A DNA stretch of 64,000 bases from VRUE01 sp963805475. Lineage in GTDB: Bacteria > Actinomycetota > Thermoleophilia > Solirubrobacterales > 70-9. Location of the stretch: the NCBI GenBank assembly GCA_963805475.1, contig CAWDUO010000008.1, positions 124,001 to 188,000 of the forward strand. The letters run 5' to 3'. The notes beneath the pieces were generated by a model that searched no databases, was not told the origin of the DNA, and saw only the letters and a program-made list of their open reading frames with translations. Shown here one piece after another: positions 16,912-24,887 of this stretch; position 1 is the stretch's first letter, and every line of letters begins with the position of its first letter. Both the position numbers and the translations under genes were made by a program.

Positions 16912-18219
16912 TCAGCCGACCGGGTTGAAGACGAGGCCGGTCAGCACCTTGGGGAAGAAGTAGGTCGACTTCGGCGGCATGTTCTCCTCGCTTTCGCAGA
17001 TCGCGCGGGTCTGCTCGACCGGGATCGGGCGGAGGACGAAGGCGACGTCGTAGGAGCCGTCCTCGAGCAGGGCGAGCGAGTCCTCGACGCTCTTCGAATA
17101 GCCGAGACCGCGCTTGGCGAGGATGTCGTCTTCGCTCAGCCCGGCGATCCCCTTCAGCACCAGCTCCTCGAGGATCGCCGCGTCGAGCCGGCGGTAGGCC
17201 TCGGGCTTGCCGGCTAGCCGTTCGTCGAGCGCGGCCACGGCACTGTCCTTCAGCCGCAGGCGGAAGGCCTTGCGGTGGAAGCAGTCGTAGAGGCCGAAGA
17301 CGCCGGCGCCCTCCTCGCCCAGCGGGTCGAGCTCCTCCAGCGGAACCTCGGTCGCGTCGAACAGCTCGCGCAGCCCCTCGCCGAGGCGGCGCTGGCGCTC
17401 GGGGTCCTCGCGCAGGCCGGAGAGCAGGCGGTGGGTGGGGAAGACGGTGAGGCCGGGGTCCTCGAGGCCGGTCAGCGCCATCAGCGTGAACTCGTGGCCG
17501 CCCTCGCCGCCGGGCGCCGCGCCCGCGTTGACCTCGTCGCGGTAGGCGATCGCGGTCTCGTAGCGATGGTGGCCGTCGGCGATCAGCAGCCGCGCGCCGG
17601 CCTGCTGCTCGCTCACCGCGGCGAGCACACCCGGAGCGGCGACGCGCCAGACGCGGGTCAGGCTGCCGCTTTCGTCGCTCGCGGTGCCCCAGGGCTCGGC
17701 GCCCTCGATCTCCGGCGCGACCAGCGGCCAGGGATCCTCGGTGCTGAGCGAGAAGATCGGCGAGAGGTTGTGCCTGGTGGCGCGGGTGAGGTCGAGCCGG
17801 TCCTTCTTCGGCCCCGGCAGCGTGCGCTCGTGCGGCAGCACCTGGCCGGCGGAGAAATCCTCGACCCGGACGCGGGCGAGGATGCCGTGGCGGGTGCGCG
17901 GCGTTCCGTCGGGCCCGGTGTAGTCCTGGGTGATCGCCCAGATCGCCGGCTCGGAGTCGGCGACGAGCGCGCCGGCCTCGCGCCACTCCGCCATCGTCCG
18001 CGCGGCGCGCTCGTAGGGGTCGTCGCCGGTCTCCTGCGGCCCGCCCTCCCCGTAGGGTTTCGGCAGGTCGATCGCGACCGCGTTGTAGGGCGAGCGCCCC
18101 AGCAGCTCCGCCCGCAGCTCCGCGTCGATCACGTCATAGGGCGGCGCCGCCACCTCCTCCAGCCCCCCGACCACCCCAAGGTCGTAACGAGTCGCATAGA
18201 GAGGTCGCACGTCGGCCAT
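16912..18219 (-). CDS. DUF1015 family protein
   Basis: 435 residues with the hallmark of DUF1015: N-terminal AAPPYDVID, PHERTLPGPKKDRLDL, ADGHHRYETA and a C-terminal KSTYFFPKVLTGLV. The family is widespread, soluble and biochemically poorly defined; in other genomes it is found near serine biosynthesis genes. ATG 18219 starts 67 bases from tRNA-Pro, which is divergent. It heads the minus-strand run with the adenosyltransferase, SDR and Nudix genes. Confidence 0.9.
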   Translation of the reverse strand: MADVRPLYATRYDLGVVGGLEEVAAPPYDVIDAELRAELLGRSPYNAVAIDLPKPYGEGGPQETGDDPYERAARTMAEWREAGALVADSEPAIWAITQDYTGPDGTPRTRHGILARVRVEDFSAGQVLPHERTLPGPKKDRLDLTRATRHNLSPIFSLSTEDPWPLVAPEIEGAEPWGTASDESGSLTRVWRVAAPGVLAAVSEQQAGARLLIADGHHRYETAIAYRDEVNAGAAPGGEGGHEFTLMALTGLEDPGLTVFPTHRLLSGLREDPERQRRLGEGLRELFDATEVPLEELDPLGEEGAGVFGLYDCFHRKAFRLRLKDSAVAALDERLAGKPEAYRRLDAAILEELVLKGIAGLSEDDILAKRGLGYSKSVEDSLALLEDGSYDVAFVLRPIPVEQTRAICESEENMPPKSTYFFPKVLTGLVFNPVG

Positions 18220-18286
18220 CGGGCGGAACCTAGCGATTGCCGCCCGCGCCCGTCGCGACGCCGATCTGGCTCTAAGATCGACGCAT

Positions 18287-18363
18287 CGGGGCGTAGCTCA
18301 GCCTGGTCAGAGCGCCCGCTTTGGGGGCGGGAGGTTTCGCTGGTTCGAATCCAGCCGCCCCGA
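18287..18363 (+). tRNA. tRNA-Pro (TGG anticodon)
   Basis: A 77-base cloverleaf: acceptor CGGGGCG/CGCCCCG, D arm GCTC...GAGC, anticodon stem CCCGC/GCGGG with loop TTTGGGG (anticodon TGG), T arm GCTGG-TTCGAAT-CCAGC, discriminator A. CCA is not encoded. A possible -10 TAAGAT lies at about 18271-18276. Confidence 0.96.
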
Positions 18364-18538
18364 TCAAGGTACCGCGTGGCACCACGACCCTCGTTGCGCC
18401 GACGTCGACCAGCGCTCAGCCGGCGAGCTTTCGACCGACAATCACGATCCGCGAGAGCGTCTCGCACGGCGCTCCCGCAAAGGACGACGAGCGGTAGCGG
18501 CGCAGGCACGCGGGGGGAGCACCGGTTGGCCGGGGGGA
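18364..18538. other. Gap after tRNA-Pro, no gene seen
   Basis: 175 bases between tRNA-Pro and the stop of the PIN toxin gene. No convincing open frame, hairpin or repeat was found, and no attachment-site duplication of the tRNA 3' end is visible. Confidence 0.5.
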
Positions 18539-18931
18539 TTACCAGACAGTCAGCGACCTGGGCTTGTCGCGGTCGCGAATCGCTTTGTCCTTCGTCACCA
18601 GACCGAGCCCATGCTCGATTGCGGTCGCATAGATCAACCGGTCGGCAGGATCGCCGGGGAATGAGGCCGGGAGATTGACGGCGGTATCCGCAATCGCCGG
18701 ACTTGCGCCGATCGTCCGCAGCTGCGCAGCCAGCCCCTGGAGCCACGACTGGATGGGCACGGTGACCGTGATGCGCTCGTGTTTCGCGAGCCATGCAAGC
18801 TCGTACCAGGAGATCGCCGCGATGACGAGCTCGTCTGCGCTCTCCAGCGCCTTTCTTGCGCGGGCGCTGACTCGCTTCGGCTCCGCCGACCACCAATGGA
18901 CCACGTGGGTGTCGAGCAGTGCTGCTGCCAC
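18539..18931 (-). CDS. PIN-domain toxin (VapC-like)
   Basis: 130 residues with PIN-domain acidic residues: Asp in LLDTHVVHWW near the N-terminus, Glu in AISWYELAWL, and Asp in DPADRLIYATA plus a late TKDKAI. These form a Mg-dependent RNase site. LDTHVVHWW is typical of the VapC branch paired with Phd/YefM-type antitoxins. GTG 18931 starts 2 bases after the antitoxin stop, so the pair is one operon with antitoxin first. It stands between a tRNA and a sigma-factor gene, a common place for mobile modules. Confidence 0.92.
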   Translation of the reverse strand: MAAALLDTHVVHWWSAEPKRVSARARKALESADELVIAAISWYELAWLAKHERITVTVPIQSWLQGLAAQLRTIGASPAIADTAVNLPASFPGDPADRLIYATAIEHGLGLVTKDKAIRDRDKPRSLTVW

Positions 18932-18933
18932 GC

Positions 18934-19161
18934 TCAGGCGGCGTCCCAGCGCTCGCCGGTCGAGAACAGCTGGTCCTCGCCGACCGCCGTCATCGCAATG
19001 CCCTCTGCCGAGCCCTTCAGCGAGCGTGCGCCGGCGGCGGGTACGAGGCGAGCCACCGGGCGACCATGCCGCGTGATTTCGATCTCCTCGCCCGCAGCAG
19101 CGTCATCGAGAAGACGCAGAATCGTAGCCTTCGCATCGGTTGCGGTCACCTGTTTGGACAC
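18934..19161 (-). CDS. Antitoxin of Phd/YefM family
   Basis: 75 residues. The N-terminal half (TATDAKATILRLLDDAAAGEEIEITRH, given here only as position 6-32) is the Phd/YefM DNA-binding fold, with the G-R-P-V-A-R-L-V strand after it; the C-terminal part should wrap the toxin. GTG 19161 is 6 bases after a TATACT box inside a palindrome, so the message is probably leaderless and self-repressed. The partner is the PIN toxin directly downstream. Confidence 0.9.
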   Translation of the reverse strand: MSKQVTATDAKATILRLLDDAAAGEEIEITRHGRPVARLVPAAGARSLKGSAEGIAMTAVGEDQLFSTGERWDAA

Positions 19162-19183
19162 ATGGTCAGTATAGCGACCATGT
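19160..19183 (-). promoter_or_regulatory. Palindromic operator over the toxin-antitoxin -10 box
   Basis: ACATGGTC (19160-19167) and GACCATGT (19176-19183) are perfect 8-base arms. On the minus strand the centre contains TATACT (19173-19168), followed by 6 bases and the GTG start. A Phd-type antitoxin bound here would cover the -10 box and start site, the usual autoregulation of such operons. Confidence 0.75.
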
Positions 19184-19192
19184 ATTGACTTC

Positions 19193-20068
19193 TCAGCCGT
19201 TTCTCGGGAACGCGACCGGGAAGCGCTCGGGGTTGTTGAAGAAGCGGATGCTCTGGACCGCGCCGTCGCCGACCTCCACGGCGATGATGCTGAGGAAGCC
19301 GTCGGCGGCGCTGTCCATGCGCACCCCCGGGTCGCCGTTGACGAGCACCCTGGTGTAGACGGGGTCGGCGGGGAAGGCTGCTTTGTCCTGCACGCGGACC
19401 ATGAAGCGGGCGATCTTCTCGGCGCCGTAGATGGGCTTGCGGGCCGCTTGCACCACGCCGCCGCCGTCCGAGTACATGACCGCGTCCGCCGCGAGCAGGT
19501 CGCGGAGCCCGTCGAGGTCGCCGGAGACCGCGGCGGCCATGAAGGCGGTGGCGAGGCGCTCGCGCTCCTCCGCGTCGACGTCGCGCCCGCGGCTCGTGTC
19601 TCCCGCGCGGTCGCGGGCGCGCTTGGCGATCTGGCGCACGTTCTCGGGCGAGCGGTCGAGCACGTCGGCGATCTCGGCGTACTCGAGGTCGAAGGCGTCG
19701 CGCAGGACGAGCACCGCGCGCTCGACCGGGTTGAGCCGCTCCAGCGCGCCGAGCAGCGCCAGGCTCAGCCGCTCGGCCTCGATCGCCCGTGTCTCCGGCG
19801 TCTCAGGGTCGGTGAGCAGCGGCTCGGGCAGCCAGGGCCCGACGTAGACCTCGCGCCGGGCGCGGGCCGAGCGCAGCCGGTCGAGCGCCAGCCGGGTGGT
19901 CGTCCTGACCAGGAACGCCTCCGGGTTGCGGACGGCGTCGCGGTCGGCCCGCTCCCAGCGCAGCCAGGCGTCCTGGACGACGTCCTCGGCCTCGGTCAGC
20001 TCGCCCAGCATCCCGTAGGCGACGCCGAGCAGGCGGGGTCGGCAGGCGGCGAAGGCGTCGCCGGTCAT
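19193..20068 (-). CDS. ECF41-type sigma factor with SnoaL-like C-terminal domain
   Basis: 291 residues. Sigma region 2 (about 8-75, with EDVVQDAWLRW), the ECF41 linker signature WLPEPL, region 4 (about 110-160, with EYAEIADVLDRSPENVRQ), then a fused domain of about 130 residues carrying DGGG and NNPERFP, the hallmarks of ECF41. In this group the C-terminal domain acts in place of an anti-sigma factor. ATG 20068 overlaps the stop of the FAD oxidoreductase gene (ATGA), so both come from one message. The promoter in front of that gene matches the reported ECF41 target, suggesting self-activation. Confidence 0.94.
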   Translation of the reverse strand: MTGDAFAACRPRLLGVAYGMLGELTEAEDVVQDAWLRWERADRDAVRNPEAFLVRTTTRLALDRLRSARARREVYVGPWLPEPLLTDPETPETRAIEAERLSLALLGALERLNPVERAVLVLRDAFDLEYAEIADVLDRSPENVRQIAKRARDRAGDTSRGRDVDAEERERLATAFMAAAVSGDLDGLRDLLAADAVMYSDGGGVVQAARKPIYGAEKIARFMVRVQDKAAFPADPVYTRVLVNGDPGVRMDSAADGFLSIIAVEVGDGAVQSIRFFNNPERFPVAFPRNG

Positions 20069-21297
20069 GCGGCGACGGGGACCGGGCTGCGCAGGGCCGC
20101 CGCGGCCGCCGCGGCGCCGCTCGAGATCGCGGCGTCGACGAGCCAGCCCTCCGGCCCCAGCCAGTCGCCTGCCAGGTAGAGGCCCTCGCCGCGGTCGACC
20201 GCCGGCCGCCCGGCGAGGCCGCCGCCGGCCGGCCCGGGGATCGCCGACACGGCGACCATGCGGGGGAGGAACCGCTCCAGCGTCGCGCGCTCGCGCCAGC
20301 CCGGCTGCACGGCGTCGGCCACGGCCTCGAGCTCGGCGCGCGGCTGGCGCGCGTAGCTCGCGAGGCTGAGCAGGACGCCGTCACGATGGTCGGGCGGCGA
20401 GTGCCTGGAGAGGTAGGTGGGGGAGTCGACGCCGAGCGCGAAGCGACGGCTCTCGCGCGGCAGGCTCTCCAGTCCCAGGTCGAGCACGCTCAGCTCGGCG
20501 GCCGGGCCGGGCGCCGCCGGCGCCCGCTCGCCGAGCAGCTTGGCGAACGCGTCGGGCCCGCCGGCGGCGACGACGAGGACGTCGGCGCGCAGGGTCTCCT
20601 CATCCAGCGTTACCGCCCAGTGGCTGCCGTCGCGCTCGATCGCCCGCACCGCGGCGCGGGTGCGCAGGGTCGCGCCGCGGCGCTCCGCCCCGTCGGCGAG
20701 GGCGTCGACCAGCGACTGCCAGCCGCCGCGCAGGTAGCGGACGCCGGGGTAGAGACCGATCCTCAGCTGGACGCCGGCGACCTCGGCGCTGAGCGCGTCG
20801 TGGTCGGCGACGAACGTCGTCACGCGCACCAGCGCCGCGGCGGCGGCGCGGGCCCGCGCGGAGCGCACGTCCCGCCGCAGCCACTCGGCGACCGACAGCC
20901 CGGCCAGGTCCGCGGGGCGGCCGCGGGCGAGGCCGGCCAGCCAGCGCATCAGCGCCGGCGATCCGCCCGGGCGGCGTGTCGATCTGCCGTCGCGCAGCAG
21001 CACCGAGCGGAGCGCCGAGGTCGGATTCCACCGGTCCAGGTCGATGCCCATCGCGCGCAGCTCGCGCATCGCCGGGCCGCCGGCGTAGAGGGCGTGGGGG
21101 CCCTGGTTGAGGTCGAACCCCGCGCGGCGCTCGGAGGCGGCCCGGCCGCCGAGCCCGCCGCCGCCCTCGAGCAGCGTCGTGGCGACGCCGCCCTCGGCCA
21201 GGCGCCCGGCCGCGACCAGCCCGGCCGGTCCGCCGCCGACGACGATCGCCGTCTTTGGAGGGGTGATGTGCGCTGAAACTGCCTTGGGAGAGTTCAT
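20065..21297 (-). CDS. FAD-dependent oxidoreductase (phytoene desaturase/amine oxidase-like)
   Basis: 410 residues: N-terminal FAD motif VVGGGPAGLVAAGRLAEGG, the LGGRA turn seen in carotenoid desaturases and flavin amine oxidases, an internal substrate domain, and the C-terminal GLYLAGDWLGPEGWLVDAAISS flavin block. The substrate is unknown. ATG 21297 lies just after an ECF41-type promoter and the gene overlaps the sigma factor gene by 4 bases. ECF41 genes usually neighbour carboxymuconolactone decarboxylase-like, oxidoreductase or epimerase genes, so this is a plausible regulated partner. Confidence 0.9.
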   Translation of the reverse strand: MNSPKAVSAHITPPKTAIVVGGGPAGLVAAGRLAEGGVATTLLEGGGGLGGRAASERRAGFDLNQGPHALYAGGPAMRELRAMGIDLDRWNPTSALRSVLLRDGRSTRRPGGSPALMRWLAGLARGRPADLAGLSVAEWLRRDVRSARARAAAAALVRVTTFVADHDALSAEVAGVQLRIGLYPGVRYLRGGWQSLVDALADGAERRGATLRTRAAVRAIERDGSHWAVTLDEETLRADVLVVAAGGPDAFAKLLGERAPAAPGPAAELSVLDLGLESLPRESRRFALGVDSPTYLSRHSPPDHRDGVLLSLASYARQPRAELEAVADAVQPGWRERATLERFLPRMVAVSAIPGPAGGGLAGRPAVDRGEGLYLAGDWLGPEGWLVDAAISSGAAAAAAALRSPVPVAA

Positions 21298-21305
21298 GCC
21301 CGGTA

Positions 21306-21332
21306 GACGAAACAGGATGCCGATCCGTGACA
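21306..21332 (-). promoter_or_regulatory. ECF41-type promoter
   Basis: The minus strand carries TGTCACG (21332-21326), exactly 16 bases, then CGTC (21309-21306), 8 bases before ATG 21297. The motif reported for ECF41 sigma factors is TGTCACA-16 bases-CGTC. Spacing and all but one base agree, which supports autoregulation of the oxidoreductase-sigma operon. Confidence 0.8.
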
Positions 21333-21416
21333 GCGCCGGCCGCGCCGGTTGCGCGAAACCTCCCACTGGACGCTTGTTCGGTCCGGAAATGCCCGGAAAC
21401 GCCGATAATCGCGGGA

Positions 21417-21680
21417 ATGGAGGGACGCTCGGGCAGCCCGCGGCGGCGGGAGAGGATCGTCTTCGAAACCGACAGGCACATGGTCGTCGGCGACATCACG
21501 CTGCCGCACGAGGGCTACCAGAGCCGCTTCTCGGACGCCGTCAACCGCAGCGACGTGGCGTTCATCCCGCTGCTCGACGTGGAGATCTCGCCGCTCGGCG
21601 GCGGCGTGACCGAGCGGCGCGCGTTCGTCGTCCTCGCCAAGGAGCACGTCCGCGTCGCCTACCCGCTCGACGAGGGCTAG
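21417..21680 (+). CDS. Small conserved-looking protein, function unknown
   Basis: 87 residues, soluble, with a pattern of beta strands (IVFETDRHMVVGDITLP, then DVAFIPLLDVEISPL and RAFVVLAKEHVRV). Such short proteins with a T-D-R-H-x-V-x-G-x-I start occur in actinobacteria, but I assign no function. ATG 21417 follows GATAAT by 7 bases, again near-leaderless. It is divergent from the oxidoreductase gene and convergent with the membrane protein gene downstream. Confidence 0.65.
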   Translation: MEGRSGSPRRRERIVFETDRHMVVGDITLPHEGYQSRFSDAVNRSDVAFIPLLDVEISPLGGGVTERRAFVVLAKEHVRVAYPLDEG

Positions 21681-21689
21681 CCCCGGGCG

Positions 21690-22010
21690 TCAGCTCGCCT
21701 GACGGCGGCGCCGGCCGCCGGCGAGGGCGCTGAGGTCGAAGAGGAAGGCGAGCGCGACGACGAACCACTCGAAGCCGTGGACGCTTTCCGCGGAGGCCCA
21801 CATCACGGCGTAGGCGAGGGTCGTCCAGGGCAGCAGGAAGAAGCCGACGAAGGGGACGATCCAGCTCTCGAAGGCGCGGCTGAGCAGGTCGCTGAACAGG
21901 AACAGGCAGAACAGCGCCAGTCGCGGCGAGATCAGGGCGAACAGGAGGACGAGGCAGCCGATCGGCGCACGGTACCTTGTGAGGACGATGCGCCACGCCG
22001 TGCTCGGCAC
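21690..22010 (-). CDS. Small integral membrane protein
   Basis: 106 residues with three to four hydrophobic segments (about 15-40, 48-70, 80-97) and a basic GRRRRQ tail. No family was recognised. Its GTG start at 22010 lies inside the first codons of divergent msrA, so the two 5' ends overlap by about 23 bases; a shorter start is not obvious because the next candidates are inside the first helix. Medium confidence as a real gene. Confidence 0.6.
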   Translation of the reverse strand: MPSTAWRIVLTRYRAPIGCLVLLFALISPRLALFCLFLFSDLLSRAFESWIVPFVGFFLLPWTTLAYAVMWASAESVHGFEWFVVALAFLFDLSALAGGRRRRQAS

Positions 22011-22560
22011 GCCGCTGAAGCCGCCCTTCCCCGAGGGGATCGAGACCGCCTACTTCGCGCTCGGCTGCTTCTGGGGCGCCGAGCGGCTCTTCTGGACGCT
22101 CGACGGGGTCTACACGACGGCGGTCGGCTACATGAACGGGACGACGCCGAACCCGACCTACGAGGAGGTCTGCACGGGGAGCACCGGCCACGCCGAGTCC
22201 GTGCTGGTCGCCTTCGACCCGGCGCGGGTCTCCTACGCCGACCTGCTCAAGGTCTTCTTCGAGGAGCACGACCCGACCCAGGGAATGCGGCAGGGCAACG
22301 ACGTCGGCACCCAGTACCGCTCGGGGATCTACTTCCGGAACGACGCGCAGAAGGCGACGGCGGAGATGGCGCGCGCGGCCTACGACGAGGCTCTGCGCGC
22401 AGCCGGCCACGCGCCGATCACGACCGAGGTCGCGCCCGCCGGCCCCTTCTACTACGCCGAGGACTACCACCAGCAGTACCTGCACAAGGTGCCGAACGGC
22501 TACTGCGGCCTCGCCGGCACCGGCGTCTCCTGCCGCATCCCGGCGGCGGCGACCGATTGA
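21988..22560 (+). CDS. msrA: Peptide methionine sulfoxide reductase MsrA
   Basis: Reduces the S-epimer of methionine sulfoxide in proteins. 190 residues: catalytic Cys27 in GCFWGAERLF, the Y-x-x-V-C-T-G-x-T-x-H-A-E block, HDPTQGMRQGNDVGTQYRS, and a C-terminal YHQQYLHKVPNGYCGLAG with two late Cys as resolving residues. ATG 21988 has GAGGAC just ahead; a GTG at 21979 is the alternative. Confidence 0.96.
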   Translation: MRHAVLGTPLKPPFPEGIETAYFALGCFWGAERLFWTLDGVYTTAVGYMNGTTPNPTYEEVCTGSTGHAESVLVAFDPARVSYADLLKVFFEEHDPTQGMRQGNDVGTQYRSGIYFRNDAQKATAEMARAAYDEALRAAGHAPITTEVAPAGPFYYAEDYHQQYLHKVPNGYCGLAGTGVSCRIPAAATD

Positions 22561-22607
22561 TCGACGCCCGCCCGGCGCGCTGAACCCGTCTATAGCATCC
22601 CGCGCCG

Positions 22608-24779
22608 GTGACGCCTTCCTTCGGCTCCTACATAGGCGGCTGCCTGGCCGTGATCGGCATCGTCGCCGCGGTCGGCCTCGGCGGCTACTGGCTGCGGCGC
22701 TGGATCGTGCCGGAATTCTCCGGCGCGCTGGCGCGGCTCGCCGAGGCGACGCTTGCCGTCGCCCTGCTCGTGCTCTCGCTCGAGCTGCTCGGCTCGCTCA
22801 GCGTCCTCTACCTCGGCTGGATCGTCGTCGTCTGCATCGCCGTCGGGCTCGGGGCCGCCTGGCTCGGCTGGCGGATGGCGCCGCGCGAGCCCGGCGAGGT
22901 GGCCGCGCCGCGCGTTCACTGGATCGCCTTCGCGCTCGCGCTCGGCGTCGCCTCCTTCACCGTCGCCGAGTGGACGTTTCCCACGCAGCTCAACCTCGAC
23001 GCGGGCATGTTCGGCGGCGACACGACCTGGTACCACATGCCGTTCGCGGCGCGGATGGCCCAGGAAGCCTCCACGGTCCACCTGCTTTACACCGACCCGT
23101 TGCGCCTCGCCGCCTGGTTCTACCCGCAGACCTCGGAGCTGATCCACGCCGCCGGGATCGTCGTCTTCAAGACCGACTGGCTCTCGCCGCTGATCAACAT
23201 GATCTGGCTGGCGATCGCCCTGCTCGCCGCCTGGTGCGTCGGCCGCCCCTACAAGGTCGGCCCGGCGACGCTGGTCGCGGCGGCGATCGTGCTCGATGCC
23301 GGGGTGATGATCGAGACCCAGCCGGGCGAGGGGCGCAACGACATCATGGGCCTCGCCTTCCTGATCGCCTTCGCCGCCTTCCTGATCAACGGCCACCAGC
23401 GGCGGGCGCCCAGGGAGGGGGCGGTGCAGGACACGCCGGAGCGCGACGCGCCGCTGCTCGACAAGGGCCCGCTGGTGCTCGCCGGCGTCGCCGGCGGCCT
23501 CGCGATCTCGGTCAAGTTCACCTTCCTGGTCCCGGTGATGGCGATCGGCCTCGGCGTCGTCCTGTTCAGCGGCAGAGGCAGGCGGCTGACGACGGCTTGG
23601 CTGCTGGGCCTCTCGGCCTTCGTGGTCGGCGGCTACTGGTACGTGAAGGCGGCGATCAAGACCGGCGGCAACCCGATCCCCTCGACCGGCTTCGGCCCGC
23701 TGCACCTGCCGCGCCCAGACCAGATGCCGCTCGACCCGCGGCCGCGCTTCGCCGTCTCCCACTACCTGACCGACCCGACGATCTACCGCCACTGGTTCTT
23801 CCCCCGCCTCGACGACGCCTTCGGCCCGCTGTGGCCGCTGATCCTGATCGTCGCCGTCGCCGCGGCGGTCTTCGTCGCGGTGCGCTCGCGCAACCGCATC
23901 CTGCGGGTGATCGCCGCCGCGGCGCTGCTGACCGCGGTCGTCTACCTCTTCACCCCGCTGACCGCGGCCGGCCAGGAGGGCTCTCCCACCGGCTTCTTCA
24001 CCAACACGCGCTACCTGGCGCCCGGGCTGGTGCTGGCGATGACGCTGCTGCCGATCGCGCGGCCGCTGCGGGCGCCGGACTCGCGCGCCTGGCAGACGCT
24101 GCTCTTCCTCGTCCTCGTCTACGCGATCACCGTGCTGACGACGCCGCGCTGGTACCCGCCCTACATCGTCGGCACCGTCTTCCTCACGCTGGCGCTGGTC
24201 TGGACGCCGACCGCGATCGGGCTGCTGCGCAGCCGCCGCATGGCGAGCAGCGCCGCGCTTGTCGCCGGCGCCGGCTGCGTGCTGCTGCTGGCCGTCGTCC
24301 TCGGCCGCGCGCAGGAGGTCCAGTACTACGACCACCACTACGTGAACACCAGCCCGTTCCTGCAGGACGGCGGCCCGCGCCAGGCCTACACCTTCGCCCG
24401 CGCGCAGCACGGCAAGCGGATCGGGATCGCCGGCTCGGGTGAGATCTTCTTCGGCCAGTACGGCTTCTACGGCGCCAACCTCGACAACTACGTCCAGTAC
24501 ATCGGCGTCAAGGGCCCGCGCGGCGCCTACCGCCTGGCTACCAGCTGCCACCAGTTCCGCCAGGTGATCAACGAAGGTCACTACGACTACCTGATCGTCA
24601 GCCAGTACACCCAGGACTCGCCCGAAGCCGAATACTGGTACCCGATCTACGCCTGGTTGAAGAGCGCCGAGGCGCTCGAACAGGTGATCGCCGAGCCCGC
24701 GATCACGCCCGAGCCCGATTACGTCTTCAAGGTCAAGGGCAAGCTCGACACCGGCTGCGCGGACGTCGGCAAGGGCTGA
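22608..24779 (+). CDS. Large polytopic membrane protein, possible GT-C-type glycosyltransferase
   Basis: 723 residues with about 12 hydrophobic segments, an N-terminal helix pair, and a large exported loop after the first helices containing GGDTTWYHMPFAARMA and YPQTSELIHA, followed by a soluble C-terminal part with several Tyr-rich stretches. The D-x-T-x-x-H/Y loop after the first helix is reminiscent of GT-C glycosyltransferases, which use lipid-linked sugars, but no family-level motif settles it. GTG 22608 is 11 bases after TATAGC. It stands alone between msrA and tRNA-Arg. Confidence 0.75.
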   Translation: MTPSFGSYIGGCLAVIGIVAAVGLGGYWLRRWIVPEFSGALARLAEATLAVALLVLSLELLGSLSVLYLGWIVVVCIAVGLGAAWLGWRMAPREPGEVAAPRVHWIAFALALGVASFTVAEWTFPTQLNLDAGMFGGDTTWYHMPFAARMAQEASTVHLLYTDPLRLAAWFYPQTSELIHAAGIVVFKTDWLSPLINMIWLAIALLAAWCVGRPYKVGPATLVAAAIVLDAGVMIETQPGEGRNDIMGLAFLIAFAAFLINGHQRRAPREGAVQDTPERDAPLLDKGPLVLAGVAGGLAISVKFTFLVPVMAIGLGVVLFSGRGRRLTTAWLLGLSAFVVGGYWYVKAAIKTGGNPIPSTGFGPLHLPRPDQMPLDPRPRFAVSHYLTDPTIYRHWFFPRLDDAFGPLWPLILIVAVAAAVFVAVRSRNRILRVIAAAALLTAVVYLFTPLTAAGQEGSPTGFFTNTRYLAPGLVLAMTLLPIARPLRAPDSRAWQTLLFLVLVYAITVLTTPRWYPPYIVGTVFLTLALVWTPTAIGLLRSRRMASSAALVAGAGCVLLLAVVLGRAQEVQYYDHHYVNTSPFLQDGGPRQAYTFARAQHGKRIGIAGSGEIFFGQYGFYGANLDNYVQYIGVKGPRGAYRLATSCHQFRQVINEGHYDYLIVSQYTQDSPEAEYWYPIYAWLKSAEALEQVIAEPAITPEPDYVFKVKGKLDTGCADVGKG

Positions 24780-24814
24780 CGCCACCCGCGAGGGGCCGTA
24801 ACCTAGGCCCACCT

Positions 24815-24887
24815 GCCCCCGTAGCTCAGTGGACAGAGCGTCGGACTTCTAATCCGAGGGTCCCAGGTTCGAATCCTGGCGGGGGTG
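24815..24887 (+). tRNA. tRNA-Arg (TCT anticodon)
   Basis: A 73-base cloverleaf: acceptor GCCCCCG/CGGGGGT, D arm GCTC...GAGC, anticodon stem CGGAC... with loop TTCTAAT (anticodon TCT), T arm CCAGG-TTCGAAT-CCTGG. The first acceptor pair is G-U. Its 3' half is overlapped, on the opposite strand, by the last 39 bases of the helicase frame. Confidence 0.95.

Noticed and set aside
18287..19190. Integrated island at tRNA-Pro
   Set aside because: No integrase, no duplicated tRNA end and normal composition; only a toxin-antitoxin pair is present.
22590..24812. 740-residue open frame antisense to the large membrane protein
   Set aside because: Composition is Arg/Gly/Asp/Val-rich as expected for the complement of high-GC coding DNA, and no domain is recognisable.
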